A stretch of 34,429 nt of DNA. It comes from Pseudomonadota bacterium (GTDB taxonomy: Bacteria > Pseudomonadota > Gammaproteobacteria > Steroidobacterales > Steroidobacteraceae). The DNA is taken from contig JAEYUC010000103.1 in assembly GCA_023433705.1 (NCBI GenBank), forward strand, positions 1-34,429, read 5' to 3'. Positions 24,905 to 33,699 of the stretch are shown here, one piece after another (the first letter of the stretch is position 1; each line of letters begins with the position of its first letter). A program made the translations under genes and the position numbers. Under the pieces are notes generated by a model. That model saw only the letters and a list, made by a program, of their open reading frames with translations, made no database searches and was not told the origin of the DNA.

Positions 24905-26758
24905 TCAGGCTCCCGGATGCAAGTGATCATAAAGGGTGCGTGCCAGAGTTGTCCCGATCCCCGAGACCGCTTCGAGATCGCCGAGACCCGCGCGCATGAG
25001 ACCTTGCATGCCGCCGAAGTGCCGCAGCAGCGCGCGCCGCTTCGCCGGGCCCAGTCCGGGCACGGTTTCCAGCACGGATTCGTTGTGGCGGCGGGCGCGG
25101 CGTTTGCGATGACCGGTGATCGCGAAACGATGCGCTTCGTCGCGAATGCGCTGGATCACGCGCAGCGCGGGAGAATCAGGCCCCGGCGCGATCGCGGCGT
25201 CCGAGCCGTGCACAAACAATCTTTCCTGCCCCGCCCTGCGATCCGGTCCCTTCGCGACGCCCACGAGCTTCAGGTCGCCGAAGCCGAGCTGGGCCAGCTC
25301 CGTGTGCACTTCGTTGATCTGGCCCAGGCCGCCGTCGATGAGCAGCACGTCCGGCGCGACCACTTCGCCGGACCGCACGCGCTCGTAGCGCCGCTTCAAT
25401 GCCTGGCGCAGCGCGCCGTAGTCGTCGCCGGGCGTGATCCCGCTGATGTTGAAGCGCCGGTATTCCTTCTTCATCGGACCTTCCGGCCCGAAGACGACAC
25501 ACGAAGCCACCGTCCCCTCGCCCGCCGTGTGGCTGATGTCGAAACACTCCAGGCGCTTCGGCGCCTGGTCGAGACCCAACAAAGTTCCGAGCGCGCCGAG
25601 CATGTCGGCGATGTCGGCCTTGCGCGCGCGCCGCATGCGCAGCGCCTGCGTCGCGTTGTCGACGGTCATCGCCATCCAGCGCGCCGGCAACGCGCGCGAC
25701 GGACGCCACAGCCGCGAGCTGCTGCCCGCGCGCTCGCCGAGCGCCTTCACGAGCGCGTCGGCTTCCTCGAGATCGAGATTGACGAGGATCTCGGGCGGCG
25801 GCGGCGTGCTCGCGTAGTACTGCATGAGGAAGGACGCGAGCGCCTCGTTCGGTTCCGCGAGCGATCCCTTCGGGAAGTAACAGGTCGAACCGAGGTTGCG
25901 GCCGCCGCGGATGATCATCACCGAGATCGCGAACTCGCCCGGCTCGCCGACCAGGCCGAACACGTCGATGTCGCGGTCGCCCTCGGCGGTCACGATCTGC
26001 TGCGATTGAACCTGCTTGAGCGCCGCGAGCTGATCGCGCAGCGAGGCGGCGCGTTCGTATTGCAGCGCGTCCGCGGCCTGTTCCATCGCGCGCGCGAGCT
26101 CGGCGTTGACCTCGTCGTTGCGCCCTTCGAGCACCTTGACCGCCGCGCCGATGTCGCGCGCGTAGTCCTCGCGCGAGATCAGCTTCACGCATGGCGCCGA
26201 GCAGCGGCCGATCTGGTGCTGCAGGCATGGGCGGCTGCGATTCTCGAAGAAGCTGTCGCGGCAGTTGCGGATCCGGAAGATCTTCTGCACGGAGAGCAGC
26301 GTTTCCTTGACCGCGCCCGCGCTCGGGAATGGCCCGAAGTAGCGGCCCGGCAGGTTGCGCGGCCCGCGGTAGAAAACAAGGCGCGGGAACTCGTGTCCCG
26401 AAGGTAGATAGATGTACGGAAAACTCTTGTCGTCGCGCAGGACGATGTTGTAACGCGGCCGGTGCTCCTTGATGAGGTTGTATTCGAGCAGCAGCGCTTC
26501 GGTCTCGGAGCTCGTGAGCGTGACCTCGATGCGCGCGATCTGCCCGACCAGCGCCTGCACCTTCGGGTCGACGTTGCTCGCGAGGAAGTAGTTGCCCACG
26601 CGGTCGCGCAGGCTGCGGGCCTTGCCGACATACAGCAGTTCGCCCCTGCCGTCCGCCGCGCCATCCGCGGGCGCGGCGTACATGCGATACACGCCCGGGC
26701 GCCGCGGCAGGTTCGGGATGTACTCGCGAGGATCGAATTTGTCGGCGTGCTCGCTCAC
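24905..26758 (-). CDS. uvrC: Excinuclease ABC subunit C
   Basis: 617 residues from a GTG at 26758 (E. coli UvrC is 610). The GIY-YIG nuclease is at the N-terminus (PGVYRMY ... LLYVGKARSLRDRVGNYF). A four-Cys iron-sulfur-type cluster follows (NCRDSFFENRSRPC, then QHQIGRCSAPC). Then come a UVR helical pair (ADALQYERAASLRDQLAALK), the RNase-H-like 5' nuclease (LECFDISHTAGEGTVASCVV; LLIDGGLGQINEVH) and tandem HhH motifs at the end (VPGLGPAKRRALL; VSGIGTTLARTLY). It makes the dual incisions in nucleotide excision repair. An upstream ATG at 26836 gives an atypical N-terminus. Confidence 0.96.
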   Translation of the reverse strand: MSEHADKFDPREYIPNLPRRPGVYRMYAAPADGAADGRGELLYVGKARSLRDRVGNYFLASNVDPKVQALVGQIARIEVTLTSSETEALLLEYNLIKEHRPRYNIVLRDDKSFPYIYLPSGHEFPRLVFYRGPRNLPGRYFGPFPSAGAVKETLLSVQKIFRIRNCRDSFFENRSRPCLQHQIGRCSAPCVKLISREDYARDIGAAVKVLEGRNDEVNAELARAMEQAADALQYERAASLRDQLAALKQVQSQQIVTAEGDRDIDVFGLVGEPGEFAISVMIIRGGRNLGSTCYFPKGSLAEPNEALASFLMQYYASTPPPPEILVNLDLEEADALVKALGERAGSSSRLWRPSRALPARWMAMTVDNATQALRMRRARKADIADMLGALGTLLGLDQAPKRLECFDISHTAGEGTVASCVVFGPEGPMKKEYRRFNISGITPGDDYGALRQALKRRYERVRSGEVVAPDVLLIDGGLGQINEVHTELAQLGFGDLKLVGVAKGPDRRAGQERLFVHGSDAAIAPGPDSPALRVIQRIRDEAHRFAITGHRKRRARRHNESVLETVPGLGPAKRRALLRHFGGMQGLMRAGLGDLEAVSGIGTTLARTLYDHLHPGA

Positions 26759-26866
26759 GCCCGCATGATAAACCCGCGTGTCAGCATCCGCCTGCAGTGC
26801 GCCCGACGCCAAAGCGCGACGTCGTTTCGCGGGCAACCGCTGATCGGCGCGCTCGAGATGGGTTCA

Positions 26867-26872
26867 TATACT
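26867..26872 (+). promoter_or_regulatory. -10 element at the nfeD-like start, leaderless geometry
   Basis: TATACT ends 6 nt before the ATG at 26879, so transcription is expected to begin at that A. There is no Shine-Dalgarno at this ATG or at the alternative ATG at 26858. The -35 region is weak (TCGGCG at 17-bp spacing). This is the divergent region with uvrC (26759-26878). Confidence 0.4.
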
Positions 26873-26878
26873 CGGCCG

Positions 26879-28219
26879 ATGGCCCGCTGGATCCTCATCG
26901 CAGGATTGGCGCTTCTCGCGCCGTTCGTCGCGCATACGGCGGCGGCCGGTCCCGTGGCGCTCGTCGAGATCGACGGACCGATCGGCGCGGCGAGCGAAAC
27001 CCAGGTGGACGGCGCGCGGGCCCGCGCGGAGAAGATGGGCGCGAGTGCGATCGTGCTGCGGATCGACACACCCGGCGGACTCGACACGGCGATGCGCGAC
27101 ATCGTCAAGGATGTGCTCGCATCGCCTGTTCCGGTGATCTGCTGGGTCGGGCCCTCGGGCGCGCGAGCGGCGAGCGCCGGCACGTACATTCTCTATGCGT
27201 GCCCGGTGGCCGCGATGGCGCCCGGCACGAATCTCGGCGCCGCCACTCCCGTTCCGCTCGGCGGAACCTGGAAGCCACCCGGCGAGCCCGCCGGCGACGC
27301 CAAGCCATCCGATGCCATGGAAGCCAAGGTCGTGAACGACGCCGCGGCCTACATCCGCGGATTGGCCGAGCGTTATGGCCGCAATGCGGACTGGGCGGAA
27401 TCGGCGGTGCGCAGCGGCGCGTCGCTGAGCTCCGGCGATGCACTGGATCGCAAGGTCATCGATCTGATCGCGGCCGACGTCGACGAATTGCTCGAGAAAG
27501 TCGACGGCCGCACCGTGCAGACCGCGCGGGGCCCCGTCACGCTGAACACGGCCGGCGCGGAGGTGCGACGGATCGAGCCGGGATGGCGGCTCGAACTCCT
27601 CACGGTGCTGAGTAATCCGACCGTCGCCTATGTGTTGCTGCTGATCGGCATCTACGGATTGTTGTTCGAAGGCTTCAATCCCGGCGCGGTGCTGCCCGGC
27701 GTGGTCGGCGCGATCAGCCTGCTGCTCGCGGCTTATGCACTGCAGATGTTGCCGGTCAATTACGCCGGGCTCGGACTGATCGTGCTCGGCGTCGCGATGC
27801 TGGTCGCCGAGGCGTTCGCGCCGAGCTTCGGCCTGCTCGGTCTCGGGGGGGTCGTCGCGTTCGTCTTCGGCTCCGTGCTGATGTTCGACACGGGCGTGCC
27901 GGGTTACCAGGTGAATCGCGGCGTGATCGCCGGTATTGCCGTCAGCGCGACGGCGCTGCTCGGCGCGCTGGTGTGGTTGTTCTGGCGAGCGCGGCGCGCG
28001 CGCATCGCGACCGGTGGAGAAGCGCTGCTCGGCGTCACCGTCTTCGCGCTCGAACCGATCGAGCGTGACGGCTGGGCCGAATTCCAGGGCGAACGCTGGC
28101 GCGTGCACAGCACCTCACCCCTGCGATCCGGCCAGCGCGCCCGCGTGCGCGCGCGCGACGGACTGATCCTGCACGTCGAACCGGAAGACTCTCCACCCGA
28201 CTCTCATCCACCGAGGTGA
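26879..28219 (+). CDS. NfeD-type membrane serine protease (long form)
   Basis: 446 residues. Signal/anchor at 4-22; a ClpP-like protease domain (about 25-210) with VLRIDTPGGLDTAMRDIV, nucleophile Ser99 in ARAASAGTYI and probable general base Lys150 in AMEAKVVNDAAAYI. This is the Ser-Lys dyad of the archaeal 1510-N protease group. Then four transmembrane helices (about 245-365) and a C-terminal OB-fold NfeD domain (GVTVFALEPIERDGWAEFQG). The archaeal relative cleaves the C-terminus of its stomatin partner; the partner gene here follows 3 nt later. The ATG at 26858 is the alternative start. Confidence 0.9.
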   Translation: MARWILIAGLALLAPFVAHTAAAGPVALVEIDGPIGAASETQVDGARARAEKMGASAIVLRIDTPGGLDTAMRDIVKDVLASPVPVICWVGPSGARAASAGTYILYACPVAAMAPGTNLGAATPVPLGGTWKPPGEPAGDAKPSDAMEAKVVNDAAAYIRGLAERYGRNADWAESAVRSGASLSSGDALDRKVIDLIAADVDELLEKVDGRTVQTARGPVTLNTAGAEVRRIEPGWRLELLTVLSNPTVAYVLLLIGIYGLLFEGFNPGAVLPGVVGAISLLLAAYALQMLPVNYAGLGLIVLGVAMLVAEAFAPSFGLLGLGGVVAFVFGSVLMFDTGVPGYQVNRGVIAGIAVSATALLGALVWLFWRARRARIATGGEALLGVTVFALEPIERDGWAEFQGERWRVHSTSPLRSGQRARVRARDGLILHVEPEDSPPDSHPPR

Positions 28220-28222
28220 CAC

Positions 28223-28984
28223 ATGTTCGGCTTCAGTTTCGTGGCAATGCTGATTTTCGTGTTCGTGGTGCTGATCTTCTCGGGCCTGCGCGTGCTCAAC
28301 GAGTACCAGCGCGGCGTGGTCCTCACGCTCGGCCGTTACACCGGCACCAAGGGACCGGGATTGATCTGGGTCTGGCCGTTCGTGCAGCAGTTGTCGCGCG
28401 TCGACTTGCGCACGGTCGTGATGGACGTGCCCCCGCAGGACGTGATCACGCGCGACAACGTGACGGTCAAGGTCAACGCGGTCATCTATTTCCGCGTCGT
28501 CGATCCCGCCCGGGCGATCCTGCAGGTCGTTCAGTTCTATGAGGCGACCAGCCAGCTCGCGCAGACCACGCTGCGCTCGGTGCTCGGTCAACACGAGCTC
28601 GATTCGCTGCTCGCCGAACGCGAGCTGCTGAACCGCGACCTGCAGGCGATTCTCGACAAGGCGACGGACGCCTGGGGCATCAAGGTCTCCAACGTCGAGA
28701 TCAAACACGTGGACCTCAACGAAAGCATGGTGCGCGCGATCGCGCGCCAGGCCGAGGCCGAACGCGAGCGCCGTTCGAAGGTGATCCACGCCGAAGGCGA
28801 GTTGCAGGCCGCCGAGAAATTGACGCAGGCCGCGGCGCAGCTCGCGCGCGAGCCGCAGGCGCTGCAGCTGCGTTACATGCAGACGCTGATCGACATCTCG
28901 GCGGAGAAGAACTCCACGATCCTGTTCCCGTTGCCGATGGAACTGCTCACGCCGTTCCTCAAGCAGGACTCACCGCGCGGTTGA
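28223..28984 (+). CDS. Slipin (stomatin-like SPFH protein)
   Basis: 253 residues. An N-terminal membrane helix (FVAMLIFVFVVLIFSGLRVL) precedes the SPFH domain (EYQRGVVLTLGRYTGTKGPG; DVITRDNVTVKVNAVIYFRV) and a coiled coil (AIARQAEAERERRSKVIHAE). It is expected to form oligomeric membrane microdomain scaffolds with the NfeD partner. GAGGTG precedes the ATG and overlaps the end of the protease gene. The last 15 nt overlap the convergent udgB gene. Confidence 0.95.
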   Translation: MFGFSFVAMLIFVFVVLIFSGLRVLNEYQRGVVLTLGRYTGTKGPGLIWVWPFVQQLSRVDLRTVVMDVPPQDVITRDNVTVKVNAVIYFRVVDPARAILQVVQFYEATSQLAQTTLRSVLGQHELDSLLAERELLNRDLQAILDKATDAWGIKVSNVEIKHVDLNESMVRAIARQAEAERERRSKVIHAEGELQAAEKLTQAAAQLAREPQALQLRYMQTLIDISAEKNSTILFPLPMELLTPFLKQDSPRG

Positions 28985-29617
28985 CAGCTCCGCGAGCGAC
29001 GCCGCGCGCTCGAGCACGGTCTTGAACATGTCGGGCGTCAGCCGGCGCGTCTGCGTGTTGTAGCGGCTGCAATGGTATGAATCGATCATCCGGCGACCGC
29101 CGGGCAGTTCGTGTTCGTTGCCATGGCCGAATTTCGCGGCCGTGCGCTTGAGGCCAAGCGCCACGAGCACCGCTTCGTGCGCGACCGTGCCCAGCGCGAG
29201 GATGGATTTCACCGACGCGAGTTGCTCGAGCTCCGCCGTGAGATACCGATTGCAGGTCTTGATCTCGGCGGGCAGCGGCTTGTTCTCGGGCGGCAGGCAC
29301 TTCACCGCGTTGGTGATGCGCACGCCCTTCAACTGCAGTCCGTCGAAGCGGTCGACGGAAGTCGGCGCGGTCGACAAGCCCAGGTCGAACAGCGACTGGT
29401 ACAGCAGGATGCCGGCGTAATCGCCCGTGAACGGGCGCCCGGTGCGATTCGCGCCGTGCATGCCCGGCGCGAGCCCGACGATCAACAGCTTCGGACTCGA
29501 CTCGCCGAACGGCGCCACCGGCTTGCAGTGGTAGTCGGGGTTCTGGTGCACGGTTTTCGCGAGGAAACTCGCGAGCCGCGGACAGAGCGTGCAGTCCGGA
29601 CAGAAGGTCGCTGACAT
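28970..29617 (-). CDS. Family-5 uracil-DNA glycosylase (UdgB type)
   Basis: 215 residues. Iron-sulfur ligands are in CPDCTLCPRL and in NAVKCLPPENKPLPAEIKTC; the active-site region is LAPGMHGANRTGRPFTGDYA and the second motif is SYHCSRYNTQTRRLT. Family-5 enzymes remove uracil and some other deaminated bases from DNA. A canonical HPSxxN His-Pro is replaced by HCSRYN, as in several family-5 members. It starts 14 nt after icd, with no good ribosome site, so it probably shares that transcript. Confidence 0.88.
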   Translation of the reverse strand: MSATFCPDCTLCPRLASFLAKTVHQNPDYHCKPVAPFGESSPKLLIVGLAPGMHGANRTGRPFTGDYAGILLYQSLFDLGLSTAPTSVDRFDGLQLKGVRITNAVKCLPPENKPLPAEIKTCNRYLTAELEQLASVKSILALGTVAHEAVLVALGLKRTAAKFGHGNEHELPGGRRMIDSYHCSRYNTQTRRLTPDMFKTVLERAASLAELSTAR

Positions 29618-29631
29618 GAACGTGGCGGCTC

Positions 29632-30963
<1,332 letters not shown>

Positions 30964-30988
30964 GTGTGTCGCTGCAGACTTGATGAAC

Positions 30989-31023
30989 GGAAAGTCCGCT
31001 CCCCCCGTTGCAGCGGACCTTCC
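30989..31023. terminator. Hairpin between DAHP synthase and icd genes
   Basis: GGAAAGTCCGCT (30989-31000) pairs with AGCGGACCTTCC (31012-31023), 12 positions with one mismatch and an 11-nt loop. There is no long T run, so it may be an attenuating or 3'-stabilising hairpin rather than a full terminator. Confidence 0.45.
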
Positions 31024-31080
31024 ATGGATTGCTTTGCGCCCGGTGCCGTACGGCGCGGCGCCTTACTACTTCGTCGGTTA

Positions 31081-32436
31081 CTACTTCCCTGGGCCGTGAC
31101 GACCGATGAGCATCGCGAGTTCGAGCGCCTGCTCGTAGTTGAGCCGCGGATCCACCGTCGACTTGTACGCACGCGCAAGGTCCGCATCGGTGAGACCGCG
31201 CGCACCGCCGGTGCACTCCGTGACGTTCTCGCCCGTGAGCTCGATGTGCACGCCGCCCAGGAACGAGCCGTTGGCCTCGTGGATCTGGAACGACAGCTCG
31301 AGCTCACGCAGGATGTTCTCGAAGCGCCGCGTCTTGAGTCCGCCGGAGCTGGTCTCGGTGTTGCCGTGCATCGGATCGCTGACCCACAGCACCTGCTGGC
31401 CGGTTTCGCGCACGGCCTTGATCATGCGCGGCAGACCCTTCTCGACATCCTTCGCGCCGAAGCGGTGGATGAGCGTGAGGCGTCCCGGCGTGTTGTTCGG
31501 GTTCAGCGTGGTGACGAGACCCTGGAGCCATTCTTCCGTCATGGCGGGCCCGATCTTCACGCCCATCGGATTCGCGATGCCGCGATAGAACTCGACGTGC
31601 GCGCCGTCGAGCTGCGCGGTGCGCATGCCGATCCACGGCATGTGCGTGCCCAGGCTGTACCAGCGCTTCTGGCGCTCGATGTAACGCGTCTGCGCCTGCT
31701 CGTACTGGAGCACCAGGCCTTCGTGCGCGGCGAAGAAATCCACCGCCGTCACTTCGTGGGGCGCGCGGCCGCCGCTCACGCGCTCGAAGAAGTCGAGCGA
31801 ATCCGCGATCGAGTCGACGATCTTCTGGTACTCAGCCTTCGCCGGCGAGTGATCCATGAACCCGAGATCCCAGAACTGCGGGTGGTGCAGATCGGCGAAG
31901 CCGCCGTCGCACAACGCGCGCACGAAATTGAGCGTTAGCGCGGCGCGCTCGTAGCCGCGCAGCAGCAGCGTCGGATCCGGTTCGCGCGCCTCGGCCGTGA
32001 ACTCCGAGCGATTCACGAGATCGCCGCGGAACGCGGGCAGCGTGACGCCATTACGAGTTTCCGTGTCGGCGGATCGGGGTTTCGCGTATTGCCCGGCCAT
32101 GCGGCCAACGCGGATGATCGGCTTCTTGAGTCCGTGCAGCAGCACGAGGCTCATCTGCAACAGGATCTTGAGCTTCTTCGCGATCTTGTCCGATTCGCAT
32201 TCCTCGAAGGTCTCGGCGCAGTCGCCGCCCATCAGCAGGAATTTCTTGCCCTGTTGCGCGTCGGCGATGCGCTCGCGCAGCTGTTCGATTTCCCACGACA
32301 CGACGAGCGGCGGCAGCTTCGCGAGCGCGGCGGCGGCGGAGTCGAGTTTCGCGAGATCCGTGTAGCGGGGTTGCTGCTGCGCGGGGCGGCTGGTCCAGCT
32401 TGCCGGATGCCAGGGAGTGGTGTCGGTGGTACGCAT
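31081..32436 (-). CDS. 3-deoxy-7-phosphoheptulonate synthase, class II
   Basis: 451 residues. It condenses phosphoenolpyruvate and erythrose-4-phosphate, the first step of the shikimate pathway. Class II landmarks are KKFLLMGGDCAETFEECESD, IIRVGRMAGQYAKPRS, RSEFTAEAREPDP, LTLIHRFGAKDVEKGLP, VLWVSDPMHGNTETS and GGVHIELTGENVTECTGGA. The N-terminus (PWHPASWTSRPAQQQPRYTD) is normal, so the ATG at 32436 is right. It has no Shine-Dalgarno and lies 7 nt after a TAGAAT box. Confidence 0.97.
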   Translation of the reverse strand: MRTTDTTPWHPASWTSRPAQQQPRYTDLAKLDSAAAALAKLPPLVVSWEIEQLRERIADAQQGKKFLLMGGDCAETFEECESDKIAKKLKILLQMSLVLLHGLKKPIIRVGRMAGQYAKPRSADTETRNGVTLPAFRGDLVNRSEFTAEAREPDPTLLLRGYERAALTLNFVRALCDGGFADLHHPQFWDLGFMDHSPAKAEYQKIVDSIADSLDFFERVSGGRAPHEVTAVDFFAAHEGLVLQYEQAQTRYIERQKRWYSLGTHMPWIGMRTAQLDGAHVEFYRGIANPMGVKIGPAMTEEWLQGLVTTLNPNNTPGRLTLIHRFGAKDVEKGLPRMIKAVRETGQQVLWVSDPMHGNTETSSGGLKTRRFENILRELELSFQIHEANGSFLGGVHIELTGENVTECTGGARGLTDADLARAYKSTVDPRLNYEQALELAMLIGRHGPGK

Positions 32437-32443
32437 GCGAACT

Positions 32444-32449
32444 ATTCTA
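32444..32449 (-). promoter_or_regulatory. -10 element at the DAHP synthase start, leaderless geometry
   Basis: Minus-strand TAGAAT, 7 nt before the ATG at 32436, so transcription should start at or one base before the start codon. The -35 is weak. It lies in the 54-bp divergent gap with the lysine/saccharopine dehydrogenase gene. Confidence 0.4.
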
Positions 32450-32490
32450 ATTCAGGGGCTTACGGCACACTACCGCCAAACGAGGGAATC

Positions 32491-33699
32491 ATGCACAAAG
32501 TCTTGATCCTGGGCGCCGGCAAGATCGGCGCGCTCATCAGTGGATTGCTTGCCGAGTCCGGGGATTATGACGTCACCCTGGGTGACGTCGACGCGGCCGC
32601 CGCCGAATCCGTGGTGAAAGCTCACGGTTCGCCCCATCTGCGCGCCGTGGCGCTTGACGCGGGCGATGCGAAGGCGCTCGAACGGTACTTCTCGACCTAC
32701 CGACCGCACGCGGTCATCTCGAGCCTGCCCTACTACTGCAACCCGGCCGTGGCCAAGGCGGCGCGCAAGGGAAATGCCCATTACTTCGACCTGACCGAGG
32801 ACGTCGAGGTGACCCGCGCCGTGCGGCGCACCGCGAAGGGCGCCTCCAAGGCGTTCGTGCCCCAATGTGGACTCGCGCCGGGCTTCATCAGCATCGCGGC
32901 GAACGAGCTCGCCAAACACTTCGACGAGTTGCGTTCGATCAAGCTGCGCGTCGGCGCATTGCCCCAGCACCCTAACAACGTGCTCAAGTATTCGCTGACC
33001 TGGTCCACCGAAGGCCTCATCAACGAGTACGGAAATCCCTGCGAGGCGGTGGTCGACGGCAAGATGGTGCAATCCGCGCCGCTCGAAGGACTCGAGGAAA
33101 TCGAGATCGACGGCACCGCGTACGAGGCGTTCAACACCTCGGGCGGCCTGGGATCACTCGCGGATACCTACGGCAAGCAGTGCGAGCAGATCAACTACAA
33201 GACGATGCGCTACCCGGGCCACTGCCTGCAGATGCGCCTGCTCATGAACGACCTCAAGCTCAACCAGGATCGCGCGACGTTGAAGCGCATCCTCGAGAAC
33301 GCGGTGCCGCAGACGCTGCAGGACGTGGTCATCGTCTACGCCGCGGTCGCCGGCAAGCAGGACGGGCAGCTCCGCGAGGAGAACTACGTCAACAAGATCT
33401 ATCCACAGGTGATCGCGGGCCGGCTGTGGTCGGCGATCCAGGTGACGACCGCCGCGGGCATCACCGCGGTCGTCGATCTCGTGCTCGCGAACCCGCGCAA
33501 ATACAAGGGCTTCGTCACGCAGGAACAATTCGACCTGCCGGCGATCCTCGACAATCGGTTCGGCCAGTATTACGCGCCGGGCGGCACGAAGGACGTGTCC
33601 TCGGCGGTCGTGGTCAAGGGACAGGCCGGTCATCAGCGGCGCTCGTCGCAGGCCGCGGCGGCGTCGAAGGCAAGGACAGCAGCGAGGCGCAAGAAATGA
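32491..33699 (+). CDS. Saccharopine dehydrogenase-family enzyme, possibly L-lysine 6-dehydrogenase
   Basis: 402 residues. NAD(P)-binding Rossmann start VLILGAGKIGALISGLLAES, then GNAHYFDLTEDVEV and PQCGLAPGFISIAANELAKH of the saccharopine/lysine dehydrogenase family. CGAGGG precedes the ATG. The C-terminal about 20 residues are a basic Ser/Ala/Arg/Lys tail. The next gene, coupled by ATGA, is an ALDH7-type aminoadipate-semialdehyde dehydrogenase. The pair would turn lysine (or saccharopine) into aminoadipate semialdehyde and then 2-aminoadipate. No lysine-ketoglutarate reductase is seen here, which slightly favours a direct lysine 6-dehydrogenase. Confidence 0.82.
   Translation: MHKVLILGAGKIGALISGLLAESGDYDVTLGDVDAAAAESVVKAHGSPHLRAVALDAGDAKALERYFSTYRPHAVISSLPYYCNPAVAKAARKGNAHYFDLTEDVEVTRAVRRTAKGASKAFVPQCGLAPGFISIAANELAKHFDELRSIKLRVGALPQHPNNVLKYSLTWSTEGLINEYGNPCEAVVDGKMVQSAPLEGLEEIEIDGTAYEAFNTSGGLGSLADTYGKQCEQINYKTMRYPGHCLQMRLLMNDLKLNQDRATLKRILENAVPQTLQDVVIVYAAVAGKQDGQLREENYVNKIYPQVIAGRLWSAIQVTTAAGITAVVDLVLANPRKYKGFVTQEQFDLPAILDNRFGQYYAPGGTKDVSSAVVVKGQAGHQRRSSQAAAASKARTAARRKK

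Noticed and set aside
24874..24930. pgsA start at 24930
   Set aside because: The extra 19 residues overlap uvrC and do not resemble PgsA N-termini; MIWNLPNTLTW is the family start.
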